Source: Bradyrhizobium sp. 141 (GTDB taxonomy: Bacteria > Pseudomonadota > Alphaproteobacteria > Rhizobiales > Xanthobacteraceae). Taken from it: 64,000 nt of DNA. Position 1 is the stretch's first letter. Each line of letters begins with the position of its first letter. A model generated the notes under the pieces. It saw only the letters and a program-made list of their open reading frames with translations. It had not been told where the DNA came from and searched no databases. Of this stretch, positions 42,321 through 51,590 are shown piece by piece. The translations under genes and the position numbers were made by a program. The stretch lies in the NCBI RefSeq assembly GCF_023074055.1, contig NZ_JADPKR010000046.1, positions 1 through 64,000 on the forward strand. The letters are read 5' to 3'.

Positions 42321-44441
42321 ATGTCCAATCCTCGATTATTAGCTCCCGAGACAAATTCTAGCCGAGGCTTAAGCTACGTCGGTAGCCTGGTCGCAATCGG
42401 GGCCATCTATCTCGTCTTGGCCAAAGGTGGGCTTGCTCTCGCGTCCATTCATCCCAGTACAACGCCAATTTGGCCACCGACAGGTGTTGCGCTGGCCGCG
42501 GTGCTGTTGCGGGGATATCGGACCTGGCCGGCAATTTTTGCGGCAGCGTTGATCGCAAATGCGACGACGGCGGGCTCGGTTGCTACCGCAATCGCGATTG
42601 CGGCCGGTAACGCTCTTGAAGCGGTTGTAGGCGCTTATCTCATTAATCGGTGGTCGGGCGGATGTAACACGTTTTCAAGCCCCAATTCTGTTGCAAAGTT
42701 TGCTGTGATTTGCGTCGTAATCGCGACGCCGATCAGCGCCAGCATTGGACTGACCAGTCTGACAATCTTCGGGTACATCGAACAGAAGAGTTTCGCGGAC
42801 GCGTGGATCACCTGGTGGCTGGGAGATGTGACAGGCGCACTGGTCATTGCTCCCGTTATCGTGCTTTGGGCGTCAAGCCGCTATCAAGACTTCGAACGCC
42901 ATGCGCTTCTGGAGACGGTCGGTGTCCTCACGACAGCGGCGGTTGTTGGACTCATTGCTTTCAGCCCTTTGATCGAGCAAACGCCCGGCCGAGATCCACT
43001 GGGTTTTCTAGCGATCTTGCCAATGTTGTGGGCGGCGCTGCGCCGCGGTCCACGTGATACCGCGACGGTCGCCCTGGTGCTTGCGGGCATCACGATCTGG
43101 GGCACGCTCACGGGCGGCGGCCCGTTCACAACTACGGACCTTAACGCATCGTTCCTGCTGGTGTTGATGTTCTTGATCAGCATTACCGTTCCAAGCTTGC
43201 TGCTGAGCGCCGATGTCGAGGTGCGCAAGAAAGCGGAGGAGCGTCTGCGCCGCGCGCGCGTCGAACTCGAGCGGAAGGTCGCAGAGCGGACGCAAGAACT
43301 GGAGCTCGCCAGCGCAGCAAAATCACGCTTCTTTGCCATGGCAAGCCATGATTTGCGGCAACCGTTACATGCATTAGGGCTGTTTGTTGCCCAGCTGCGC
43401 ACGCCGCTCGAACCAGGGGAGAGGGCAAGGACGATCGAGCGGGTCGACGCAACGCGCAAGGAAATGGATGAAATGTTCAATTCGCTGCTGGACATTTCGA
43501 GAATCGACGCCGGGATGCTCAACCCCATTATTACCGAATTCCCGATCGGGCGCCTGTTGCAAAAAAGCGAGACGGCGTTTGATCAGGCGACGCGTGAAAA
43601 AGGCTTGCGCTTGCGCGTCAGGCCAAGTGACGCCTGGGTACGGAGCGACGCCATGCTGCTCGAACGCATACTCCGGAATCTGGTATCCAATGCTGTACGC
43701 TATACGTTGCAGGGCGGGATCCTGGTCGGATGCCGTCGGCGCGATGAAATGCTGCGCATCGAAGTATACGACACCGGTCCCGGTATTCCCGAGGATCAAA
43801 AGCAGAATATCTTTGGCGAGTTTTTTCAAGTTCCTGCTCCGGAGCAGAACCGGTCCGGCGGACTGGGGCTCGGCCTTGCCATTGTCGACAGGCTTCGCTT
43901 GCTTCTCAACCATCCAATCGAGCTCGCTTCGACTGTGGGTCGCGGTTCGCGATTCACGATCCTGGTTCCGAAGGTCGACGAATGCGTCAGGGCCGCAGCG
44001 CCCGCCGACTTACCACACCCCGGTGCTTTTGCAGTCGACGGCAAGGCAATTCTTGTTATTGCCGATACTCCAATCGTGCAGGAGGGAACGGGCGGATTGC
44101 TCAGCAAATGGGGATGTTCGGTTCTTGCCGCCGGATCCGACGAAGCCGCACTGGTCCGACTTGCTGAGCGCGAACGACGCCCCGACCTTATAATCTCGGA
44201 CTATCATCTCGCACGCGGGAAGACCGGAATCAGGGCAATTGAACAAATCAATGCGGCGTTTGGCTCGTCAATTCCTGCCATTCTCATCAGTGGCGATACA
44301 GCAGCTGAACCACTGCGGGACGCTAAGGATAGAGGATACGTTTTGCTGCATAAGCCGGTCGACCCAATGCAGCTCCGCGCTGTCATGCACAAGCTGTTTA
44401 GGGATCACGATGGTGGGAGAGACGCTGGGGCAGTTTCATGA
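42321..44441 (+). CDS. MASE1-type hybrid sensor histidine kinase
   Basis: 706 residues. The N-terminal 300 are a multi-pass MASE1-like membrane sensor (about eight hydrophobic segments; WPPTGVALAAVLL is typical). A coiled-coil linker (302-330) leads to the HisKA H-box MASHDLRQPLH (His343), the HATPase N-box RILRNLVSNAVRYT (449-462), G1 DTGPGIP (484-490) and G2 GGLGLGLA (513-520). A C-terminal receiver has the phospho-acceptor Asp627 (LIISDYHL) and Lys678 (LLHKPV), but its first acidic pocket is A-D (581-582) instead of the usual D-D/E. The 3' end overlaps the convergent NarL-type regulator by six bases, and the two are likely signalling partners. The stimulus is unknown. Confidence 0.92.
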   Translation: MSNPRLLAPETNSSRGLSYVGSLVAIGAIYLVLAKGGLALASIHPSTTPIWPPTGVALAAVLLRGYRTWPAIFAAALIANATTAGSVATAIAIAAGNALEAVVGAYLINRWSGGCNTFSSPNSVAKFAVICVVIATPISASIGLTSLTIFGYIEQKSFADAWITWWLGDVTGALVIAPVIVLWASSRYQDFERHALLETVGVLTTAAVVGLIAFSPLIEQTPGRDPLGFLAILPMLWAALRRGPRDTATVALVLAGITIWGTLTGGGPFTTTDLNASFLLVLMFLISITVPSLLLSADVEVRKKAEERLRRARVELERKVAERTQELELASAAKSRFFAMASHDLRQPLHALGLFVAQLRTPLEPGERARTIERVDATRKEMDEMFNSLLDISRIDAGMLNPIITEFPIGRLLQKSETAFDQATREKGLRLRVRPSDAWVRSDAMLLERILRNLVSNAVRYTLQGGILVGCRRRDEMLRIEVYDTGPGIPEDQKQNIFGEFFQVPAPEQNRSGGLGLGLAIVDRLRLLLNHPIELASTVGRGSRFTILVPKVDECVRAAAPADLPHPGAFAVDGKAILVIADTPIVQEGTGGLLSKWGCSVLAAGSDEAALVRLAERERRPDLIISDYHLARGKTGIRAIEQINAAFGSSIPAILISGDTAAEPLRDAKDRGYVLLHKPVDPMQLRAVMHKLFRDHDGGRDAGAVS

Positions 44442-45098
44442 TCCAGATTTCGGCGGCCACTCCCAGCCCATTTTTCCGACCTTTATGACGGCCTCGATGC
44501 GCGTCGCTACGCCCAGCGCCTTGAGAACGACCGTGATGTGATTCTTCACTGTAGGCACTGCCATATTGAGCATCCTGGCAATGACCTTGTTGCTCTTTCC
44601 CTTCATCAGGAGTGCAAGTACTTCAATCTGCCGATCGGTCAACCCGAGCCTCTTGAGCGAGTCGGGCGCCACCGGCTCGTTCGCATGCCGTGGGCACGCT
44701 GTCTTCTCCAGTATCTCCAACGGGATGTAAACTCCGCCGGAGAACACCAACTCAATAGCGTTGAGCATCACCTCGCGTTCCGTGGTTTTCGGAATGAAAC
44801 CCAGCGCGCCGAGTTTGAATGCGCGCCTGACCGTGTCTTGATCATCGGAGGACGAGAGAATGACGACAGCAGTCTTCGCATAGCGATCGCGCAGTTCGCA
44901 AAGGACAGAGAATCCGTCGCGATCAGGCAAATTGATATCAAGCAAAATGAGGCTGATGTCGGGATGCTCCTCGACGATGTGCATGGCCTCTCGGCCGCTC
45001 GAAGCTTCGAATATGACGGCTTCTCGCTTTAGTTGCTTCAGGACAGCGTGCAACGCGGCCCGAATCAATGTGTGATCGTCAACAACAAGCACCTTCAT
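44436..45098 (-). CDS. NarL/FixJ-type response regulator
   Basis: 220 residues. Receiver domain with the acidic pair Asp7-Asp8 (LVVDDH), phospho-acceptor Asp54 (ILLDINLPD), Ser/Thr switch in LSSSDD and Lys104 (FIPK), all canonical. The C-terminal LuxR/GerE helix-turn-helix starts GLTDRQIEVLALL at about 151 and includes NKVIARMLNMAVPTVKNHIT. It should bind DNA on phosphorylation. It is encoded tail-to-tail with the MASE1 hybrid kinase, making that kinase the likely phosphodonor. Target genes are not evident. Confidence 0.93.
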   Translation of the reverse strand: MKVLVVDDHTLIRAALHAVLKQLKREAVIFEASSGREAMHIVEEHPDISLILLDINLPDRDGFSVLCELRDRYAKTAVVILSSSDDQDTVRRAFKLGALGFIPKTTEREVMLNAIELVFSGGVYIPLEILEKTACPRHANEPVAPDSLKRLGLTDRQIEVLALLMKGKSNKVIARMLNMAVPTVKNHITVVLKALGVATRIEAVIKVGKMGWEWPPKSGS

Positions 45099-45600
45099 AA
45101 AAAAGCTCTCCGTCTTCTGACCGCCCGGAGATCAATAGAAAATCATACACCCACCTTAGAAATCGTCCATCTTCCATCTCGGGTCCGGCCAGCGGTTCGC
45201 CGTCAGGTAAGAAGGGAGCGGACTACGTGAGGCGCGGAGCTCGCTGGCCCCTTGGTCCATGCGAGCGATGAATTGCTCTTCATGTGTCTGACCGAGGCCA
45301 ATGGACGGCAGGCAGGACGGTACCTTGGTCATAGGACCTAGGCACCTCTCTATACCGACCTCCGGCCGATTTACAGGCTGCGGCGCTTGCAAGATGATGA
45401 CGACAGTCAGCCTCTCCACCCAGAAGGTTGTGCGCAGCGCGGCCATACGGTCATTGTCGCAATTGCTGTCGTGGCCCGGTCGGTGTGAAGAAATTCTGAA
45501 CTGCGGCGCTGTCAGAGTCCCGCAGCGTGCTTTTTGTTACATTCGGTTCCTCTCGATCTTTCCTAATCGAAGCCTGCGCGTACCTGGACGAGGCAAGCAA
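45099..45600. other. Intergenic region between the divergent regulator and OpgC-like genes
   Basis: A minus-strand frame ends with SPLPSYLTANRWPDPRWKMD near 45156-45250, which looks protein-like but belongs to a frame without a clear start. No other signal seen. Confidence 0.4.
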
Positions 45601-47037
45601 ATGCAGGATCGGACCGCATCCCCGAAGCCATTTGTGGGCGCTCTGCCGGAGCTCAAAGTCTACAGCCGCGACCTGCGCATTGATGCCTGCCGCGGCATCG
45701 CGCTCTGGTGCATCTTTCTTGATCATGTCCCCAATAACATTGGAAGTTGGCTGACGCTACGGAACTACGGCTTCAGCGATGCCGCGGAAGTGTTTATGTT
45801 CGTCTCGGGAGTCACCTGCGCGCTGGCCTACGGCAAGGTACGGAGTTGCGAGGGGTGGACCAGCGTGATCCGCCGGACACTGCGGCGAAGTTGGGACATC
45901 TATGTCGCATTTCTGCTGCTGACGCTCGCCTGCGCCATCTTGGTTCACCTCGCAGGCGGGGACCGTCTTGCTGATGAGAGCAATACGCGCATTCTGTTGG
46001 ACCAGCCGGGCTCGGCGCTCGCGCACGCAGCGATCCTGCAATACCGTCCGGTCAATACCGACGTGTTGCCGATCTTCGTGCTTCTCCACCTCTTTTTCGC
46101 GCCTTTGCTGTGGTTGCTGCTCCGAATGCCGAACGTGACGCTTGGCGCCTCGCTGGCGCTTTATGCGCTGGTGCAAATGTTCGGCTGGTCCATGCCGGCG
46201 TGGCCGAGCGGCCATTGGGCTTTCAATCCACTGGCCTGGCAGCTATTGGCGGTCCTTGGCGCGTGGATGATAATCGAGGGCGAAAGAGTGCGCCCCTGGC
46301 TAACGTCTCGCACGGTGCTCGTGCCTGCCACTCTCTATCTGGTCTTCAGCCTCGTCATCGCATTGAGCTGGAGAATCATGCCGTTGGAAGCGTTAATCCC
46401 GCAGGGGCTGACCAAGTTGGCTTACCCGCTGGACAAATCCAATCTCGATCCGTTGCGTCTATTGCATTTCTTGGCTCTTGCGGTTGTGGCGGTATGGCTC
46501 GTGCCACCCAGTCGGCAAGCATTGACGACTGCGGTGATGCGCGGCGCCATCCTCTGTGGCAAGCACTCGTTGCCAATCTTCTGCCTCGGCGTCCTGCTGA
46601 CGCTCGCTAGCCTCCTGGCGCTGCTCGACATATCGGAAGGGCTTGCGATGCAGATCACGCTCAGCCTTGGTGGGATCCTCATGATGATCGTGGCGGCGAC
46701 GCTGCTGAACTTGGTCAAGATCACGCCCAGGCTGCAGCCGACCGTTGCACTGCCTGCGGGCGTGCGCGTCCAGCCGGACGCCTGGGGCACCGTTGGCTGG
46801 CGTCCCTTGGAGGCGTTTCGCCGAGGACTGCGCGAGTTCGGATGGGCCGGCGGCCGGAATCCCGTCATCAATTGCTGGTTCGCGGATAGGCAATCCCACC
46901 GGGTGTACCAGGTGTTTGGCCTCGCAGGCGCATTAGTACGGCCGAAGGCGGATGTCATCGCGGCGTCGCCGAAGCCTGCAGCGATGGCGGCCAGGAATGC
47001 AACCGCGACCATACCATCGGCGGAATATGGCTTTTGA
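45601..47037 (+). CDS. opgC: OpgC-like membrane protein (glucan modification)
   Basis: 478 residues from the ATG at 45601. RDLRIDACRGIALWCIFLDH near residues 23-42 is the typical N-terminus of OpgC-domain acyltransferase-like proteins, which succinylate osmoregulated periplasmic glucans in the inner membrane. About ten hydrophobic segments follow (for example WDIYVAFLLLTLACAILV and PIFCLGVLLTLASLLALL). The last 90 residues (after about 385) are soluble, with no hydrophobic segment, longer than I expect for the family; a frameshift near the 3' end or a real extension could explain it. It is a single-gene unit. The symbol is tentative. Confidence 0.8.
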   Translation: MQDRTASPKPFVGALPELKVYSRDLRIDACRGIALWCIFLDHVPNNIGSWLTLRNYGFSDAAEVFMFVSGVTCALAYGKVRSCEGWTSVIRRTLRRSWDIYVAFLLLTLACAILVHLAGGDRLADESNTRILLDQPGSALAHAAILQYRPVNTDVLPIFVLLHLFFAPLLWLLLRMPNVTLGASLALYALVQMFGWSMPAWPSGHWAFNPLAWQLLAVLGAWMIIEGERVRPWLTSRTVLVPATLYLVFSLVIALSWRIMPLEALIPQGLTKLAYPLDKSNLDPLRLLHFLALAVVAVWLVPPSRQALTTAVMRGAILCGKHSLPIFCLGVLLTLASLLALLDISEGLAMQITLSLGGILMMIVAATLLNLVKITPRLQPTVALPAGVRVQPDAWGTVGWRPLEAFRRGLREFGWAGGRNPVINCWFADRQSHRVYQVFGLAGALVRPKADVIAASPKPAAMAARNATATIPSAEYGF

Positions 47038-47395
47038 CGGAAACCGGCAGACCTCGAGCCGCCCTGAGAGATCACTCCCCATCTCAGGAGCAAGAAGTCC
47101 ACTTTTGCTGTTATAGGCATGTCCACCGCGGAGGCCGGCGATGGATGACGATCAATGGCAGTGCCGCCGCGGTGCCGGGCGCCGGCCATATCTTCGTCCG
47201 GGTTGGCGAAGGATCGCATTTCTTCGCAGCGTGAGGCGGAATGTCTCAGCAACGGAAAGTTCAGTCGCCATTCAGGCTGGAACGGCTATTCAGCCTCTTT
47301 CAGAGGTTTCGGGAGAAGTCCGCCGGAGAACTCATCGATCTTGATGATCTCGGCGCGAACGTCTTCGCCGTAAAGTATCTATCCCAATCGATGTT
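47038..47395. other. Intergenic stretch, no gene seen
   Basis: Frames in this stretch give low-complexity Arg/Ser translations. It leads into the small membrane frame starting at 47396. Confidence 0.4.
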
Positions 47396-47572
47396 GTGCA
47401 AGCCATTGTTACATTCGACCGAAACGAGCCTGATTTGAGTGCTGAGCTGCCGACGAACCAAAGCAAGTTGCCATACCTTGTGATCTCCGCCGCGATTATC
47501 GTCGTGCTTGTGGGCTGGTATGGGTGGCTTCTGGCGTTGCAAGCAAGCCAGAGCCAAATGTGGGTCTTTTGA
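47396..47572 (+). CDS. Possible small single-pass membrane protein
   Basis: From the GTG at 47396 the frame gives 58 residues; from the TTG at 47435, 45 residues. It contains a clean hydrophobic helix LPYLVISAAIIVVLVGWYGW, followed by LLALQASQSQ. The helix with flanking polar ends suggests a real small membrane protein. The start choice is open because no ribosome binding site is strong. Confidence 0.4.
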   Translation: MQAIVTFDRNEPDLSAELPTNQSKLPYLVISAAIIVVLVGWYGWLLALQASQSQMWVF

Positions 47573-47597
47573 TCCTTGATCAGCCGCGGTGCCCCAG

Positions 47598-48020
47598 TCA
47601 TCTTGCGCCATCGCGTGCATTCCGATTGTTATTCTTCGGCGCTTGTGGGGCAGTCGTGATGCTGCTGTTAGCATTCGCGGAGGCCAGCCCATCCACGCGC
47701 GCGCTCAACGCTCCCAGCTGATCGGACAGAAGCTTGCGCTCACCTCCTTCTGACGCCAGCTTTCGGCGAAGGCCGTCTACTTGCTCGCTAACCTTCTGCT
47801 GATTGGACTGAACCTCTTGAACCGTTTGCTGAAGTGTGGTGAGCGCCTGTTTAACCTCTTGGGCATCGAAGTCCTGGTGCGTGGCAGCCATCGCTTGGAG
47901 TGCTTCGACCTTTCGCTGCGTCCAAAAGAACCCACTAATAGCGAGGACGGCGACCAGGGCCAGTACGATCCAAGGGAGCGCCTGTCGGCTAGAAGCGACA
48001 GAGTCGGACGTTGGAGGCAT
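47598..48020 (-). CDS. Membrane-anchored coiled-coil protein
   Basis: 140 residues from the ATG at 48020, with AAGGAG five bases upstream. A short N-terminal tail precedes one membrane helix (ALPWIVLALVAVLAISGFFW, about 14-33), then a long coiled coil (KVEALQAMAATHQDFDAQEV onwards, with Q-x-x-V-x-x-x-Q repeats and LRRKLAS) and a polar C-terminus. It probably sits in the inner membrane with the coiled coil in the periplasm. Similar short proteins are common in Bradyrhizobium; no function is known. Confidence 0.75.
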   Translation of the reverse strand: MPPTSDSVASSRQALPWIVLALVAVLAISGFFWTQRKVEALQAMAATHQDFDAQEVKQALTTLQQTVQEVQSNQQKVSEQVDGLRRKLASEGGERKLLSDQLGALSARVDGLASANANSSITTAPQAPKNNNRNARDGAR

Positions 48021-48576
48021 GACAACTCCTTGAGACTGGGGGGCCCAGGCCAACGCCACCAATCTGACTTAGTTTCAGCGGGAGTGATCCCTCAAAACGT
48101 TCGCACCGGATTTACTTGAGGCTTCGCGAGATCAGGATGAACCTCTCGATGAGTGGACACCTGTAGTAGGCTCAGAGAGCCCGGAGGCGTCGAATGCAAA
48201 GAGGTCAATGTGATTCACGGACGACTATAAGCGCTCCCAGTTGGACTGGCGCTATCGCGCGGTCGATCGATCGGATCGATCAGCGAGGACGGGTCTGCGC
48301 GACCCGGCGCTACGACGCTGGGTGGATAAACTCGACGGGAGACGGCATTGGCGGCGTGGCGCCCACGCAGGCGACGCCGATGCGGCGCACCAGCAATTCT
48401 CTGAGCGCTCCTGGCCCAGATGAGCGTTCGCGAACGGTGTCCCATCTTGCTCCCGTTCAAATTGTAACTGGAGAGCGGGACTACATAGCGTTTTACGAAA
48501 CTGCAGGAGACCTGGGCGAGAAAATTGGGTGCTATGTTGCCTGTTTGGCGCGAGCACATTCCCTGATCATCAGCGG

Positions 48577-48743
48577 AATTTCCCTGTTCCGAATCTCATG
48601 CATCGCGCCGCAATGCCACGATTCCAGCGCTTCATGTCGCAATTTCATGCCCGGTAGCACCCCTGCGGCAGATACTTTCCCTGCAGACTTCCCTGTAACC
48701 AGGGAATTGAATGTCGGCGACTTTCCGCAAGGTCAGGGCGGCG
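48577..48743. repeat. Dispersed repeat, copy B
   Basis: Same ends as 24691-24857: aatttccctgttccga at the left, then ttccctgcaga, ttccctgtaaccagggaa (48689-48706) and caaggtcagggcgg at the right. The total length is equal although the middle is diverged. Confidence 0.6.
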
Positions 48744-48957
48744 GGTCGAGAAGTGTTCGGCCAGCGCGGTCGTGTGCAGGGAGACGAGCGTGATCAGCTC
48801 CGGCTGGGCGGGGGGGCTGGCTTGAGAATATCGACTTGAGGTGAATGCGAGCCTTTTCGGCCGAAATGCCCGGTGTTCAGAAGCGCCGTTGATCGATGCG
48901 ATTGTTGCACGCGCCCGCAGCCCGTCGGGGCTATATGGCGCGGCTCAAATGAAAACT

Positions 48958-48986
48958 GCCGCCACCCGGTTGCCCCGCGTGGCGGC
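48958..48986 (-). terminator. Terminator-like hairpin of the small secreted protein gene
   Basis: Arms gccgccac (48958-48965) and gtggcggc (48979-48986) pair perfectly. On the minus strand the stem is followed by AGTTTTCATTT. It lies about 45 bases beyond the stop of the gene ending at 49032. Confidence 0.6.
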
Positions 48987-49031
48987 GATGGTTAGTCGGG
49001 CCGAGCTCCGCTCAGCCAATCGCTCCGCCCC

Positions 49032-49295
49032 TTACCGGACGTACCAATATCCCCACCAGCGCTGGGATACGGGCCGTGCCTGCGCCTTCATGGCTGCGAC
49101 TTCCTCGACCGGACGAAGCTGGGGACCATAGATCGCAGGCGGGTAAACGTCGTCCCACAGCACAACACCGCCCTGGACGGCGGCCGCCCGATGTGACGGA
49201 GCAAGCGCGAGCTCGGCGGCCGGCGCGACGGAGGCCGTCACGGTGAGGCCAAGGGCGGCCAGGGCAATGGATGGAATAAGGGCGCGGAAGTTCAT
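49032..49295 (-). CDS. Small secreted hypothetical protein
   Basis: 87 residues from the ATG at 49295 (AGAGGGA upstream). It has a clear signal peptide (NFRALIPSIALAALGLTVTA, then SVAPAAE with a likely cleavage after A-P-A-A). The mature part is short and aromatic-rich, including VVLWDDVYPPAIYGPQLRPV and the C-terminus RWWGYWYVR. It is probably periplasmic or exported. No known domain. Confidence 0.7.
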   Translation of the reverse strand: MNFRALIPSIALAALGLTVTASVAPAAELALAPSHRAAAVQGGVVLWDDVYPPAIYGPQLRPVEEVAAMKAQARPVSQRWWGYWYVR

Positions 49296-49670
49296 TGGAT
49301 TGAATCCCTCTGAAATGCGATGGCAAATAATGCGACGGCTGCCGGACGGTTGCAAGGGCACGGCTCGACCGATCTGCCCGAAATTCCTCGTCGTGGGACG
49401 AGGTCTGCTCGACGCATCTGCTCGGCCAAATGCGCGGCCGGGCCGCGAACGCGTCCTTCACTCTTATATGGAGTGGTCGCTATACAGACTAGTCGGTGAT
49501 CGTCGCCGATCGAGACGGGATGTGGCAAAGGCCGGCAGGCTCGGTACGAGTGCTTCATGCACACAAGGGATCGGGTGTTGAACAATCTTTCGGCGTCCAT
49601 GAATTCTGAAGAACCATGATGTCGACACACTGCTCGCTCTTGATGAGAGCCGGACATCCAGGGCGACTCT
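49296..49670. other. Intergenic stretch, no gene seen
   Basis: Frames on both strands have incoherent composition. It lies between a minus-strand secreted-protein gene and a plus-strand small membrane frame, so it probably contains both promoters. Confidence 0.4.
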
Positions 49671-49838
49671 ATGACTTCTACGTTTTTCTCCGCTTCCATT
49701 TTCGGCGCTGGCCTCATCCTTGGATACGCGCTGAGCGCTTGGCGCGTCCAACGAAAAGGTGCGAACGCATCCTACGGCGCCTCACACCAGGCGTCCCAAC
49801 CCACCTCAACGTTCGGTCACGCCCGACGAGCCTTTTAG
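49671..49838 (+). CDS. Small membrane protein
   Basis: 55 residues from the ATG at 49671, with AGGG seven bases upstream: MTSTFFSASIFGAGLILGYA forms one hydrophobic N-terminal segment with a G-x-x-x-G-like pattern, then a basic turn (WRVQRKG) and a polar Ser/Gln-rich tail. The pattern could be an uncleaved membrane anchor. I do not recognise a family. Confidence 0.5.
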   Translation: MTSTFFSASIFGAGLILGYALSAWRVQRKGANASYGASHQASQPTSTFGHARRAF

Positions 49839-49897
49839 ATGTCGTCTAATTCGTTGTCGGCATCCAGCTACACACTGAAACGACGGGGCATCATGAC

Positions 49898-50164
49898 ATG
49901 AGCGAGCCTAAGAAGGACGCTCCACGACGCTACATCGTGGATGGCGCCGGACAGCGCGTGCTCGTTGGTCTGACGATCTCGGAAACCATCGAGTTCGAAG
50001 CGCTGGACAAGCCGGACACCGACTTGATCGGCGAAGCGGCGCGCGTCCGTCAGGCCCAGCACGGCGAACGTTGGGTGGAACTCTACATCAAGCACGAACG
50101 AGCCTGGAGCGACTGGATGGCGCAGACGCGTGCGCGGCTGGAGAAGCCGCCGCTACTCAATTAG
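49898..50164 (+). CDS. Hypothetical protein
   Basis: 88 residues, soluble and charged: PRRYIVDGAGQRVLVGLTIS, then ETIEFEALDKPDTD, then a Trp-containing helix (RWVELYIKHERAWSDWMAQT). The composition supports a real gene. No family recognised. It is convergent with the metallophosphoesterase gene. Confidence 0.65.
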   Translation: MSEPKKDAPRRYIVDGAGQRVLVGLTISETIEFEALDKPDTDLIGEAARVRQAQHGERWVELYIKHERAWSDWMAQTRARLEKPPLLN

Positions 50165-50246
50165 AGTTTGCCCCGGAGCCGCGGTTAAACCAGTCACATC
50201 CTTGCGAGACCGTCTCGCGCGTCAGTGGCAGGCGGTTGTCGCCACT

Positions 50247-50984
50247 TCACACCGCGAGCATGCGGCTGCCCTGAATGCTCATCAGGGTGAGGTTGCCGGT
50301 CGCATAGGCGCCGGTGTCGATGTTGACGCGGTTCGCCAGGAATTCGGCACTGCGGACCGGCGTATGTCCATGCACGACATACTTGCCGAATTGTTCCTCG
50401 CTCCGCAGGAACTCTTCGCGAATCCAGAGCAGATCGCGCTCCGTCTGCTCGGCCAGTGGAACGCCCGGGCGAACGCCCGCGTGAACGAAGAAGAAGTCGC
50501 CGCAACTGAAGCTCAGCCGCAAATTGTCCAGGAATTCCAGATGTTCGGTGGGCATTGCCCGAATCAAATCGCGCAATATCGATGCCGGCTCGTCGCGCTT
50601 CAGGTCCGGTGGGGCGAGCCCGTAGGACATCAGCGTCTGGGTTCCGCCGACCGCGATCCAATCCTCGAACAGTGAAGGATCTTCGAACACGCTCACAAGA
50701 AATGCCTCGTGGTTTCCCTTGAGGAAAACTGCGTTTCCCCGGCGGCTGCGTTCGACCAGGACGTCGAGAGTGGCGCGCGTATCCGGGCCGCGATCGATGT
50801 AATCGCCCATGAAGACCTCGACCGCATAGCGCGGCCGGCTGCGGGCAACGTCGGCGTCGATTACCCGCAACATAGGCTGGAGCAGATGGGCGCATCCGTG
50901 AATATCGGAGATCGCATAGATGCGAACTCCCTCCGGCAGTTGCGGCTTGGGGATGGGCGGGCGTGGTCGGGCGAGAGATTTCAT
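50247..50984 (-). CDS. Metallophosphoesterase, serine/threonine phosphatase-like
   Basis: About 245 residues with the calcineurin-like motif series: YAISDIHGC (about 22-30), MGDYIDRGPDT, KGNHEAF, FFFVHAGVRPG and VVHGHTP, which supply the two-metal site. Such proteins in rhizobia are ApaH- or PP2A-like phosphatases acting on diadenosine polyphosphates or phosphoproteins; the substrate cannot be told here. I chose the ATG at 50984, since the frame open to 51284 adds an atypical basic leader. An ATG at 51044 is an alternative. Confidence 0.9.
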   Translation of the reverse strand: MKSLARPRPPIPKPQLPEGVRIYAISDIHGCAHLLQPMLRVIDADVARSRPRYAVEVFMGDYIDRGPDTRATLDVLVERSRRGNAVFLKGNHEAFLVSVFEDPSLFEDWIAVGGTQTLMSYGLAPPDLKRDEPASILRDLIRAMPTEHLEFLDNLRLSFSCGDFFFVHAGVRPGVPLAEQTERDLLWIREEFLRSEEQFGKYVVHGHTPVRSAEFLANRVNIDTGAYATGNLTLMSIQGSRMLAV

Positions 50985-51590
50985 GGCGCTCAATCGATTG
51001 GGTCGTCGAAAAATTTTCCCCAAGTCGCCGGCACCGGAGAGCATCCAACGCGAACAACGTGAATTCGGTGAGGGAGCGTCCTTGTTCTCCAGCGCGATCA
51101 CGCCAAAAGAAGGGCGGCATTTTTTGCCGACCTTGTTGTCGACGGACAGCGCGAACGATCGGTCCGCACAAATGCATCGCTGAACGCGAGAACGCGGCAA
51201 AGTTGCATGACTGGGGCGATTCTTGCGACGCACGCCCAGATAGAAATCCGTCGAAATTCTCGCAAATGATTCATTTTGCTTCATTGGCGCATTTCATCGC
51301 CCGAAAGATGAGCGACTGTCATTCGCGCGACGACAAGTCATCGCGTTGCACGTGGAACTTGATTCAAAATAGGGCAACGCGTTCGCTCATATGTCATCAC
51401 TGTGACGACTTTTTCAGCGCGTCGAATTTCGCTGCGCATTTCAACATCGCGCATGATCCGTGCGCCGCAAAAGTTTTGCGTGCAGCGCCACAATCTCGCT
51501 GCGATCAACCAACACTTTCCGTGCGGGGAATTGACGAGTCTTCAGCATCACGATGAGCGTCAGACACTCTCTCGATTGACAGAGGTACGA
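50985..51590. other. Intergenic region before the polysaccharide cluster
   Basis: About 600 bases between divergent genes with no supported frame. It should contain the promoters of the phosphoesterase and the initiating sugar transferase. I see no convincing palindrome. Confidence 0.45.

Larger units (their letters stand above)
48021..49031. other. Relic-rich intergenic stretch
   Basis: About 1 kb without a supported gene. It holds copy B of the dispersed repeat (48577-48743) and the terminator hairpin at 48958-48986. Frames on both strands at 48194-48793 are shadow-like. Confidence 0.5.
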
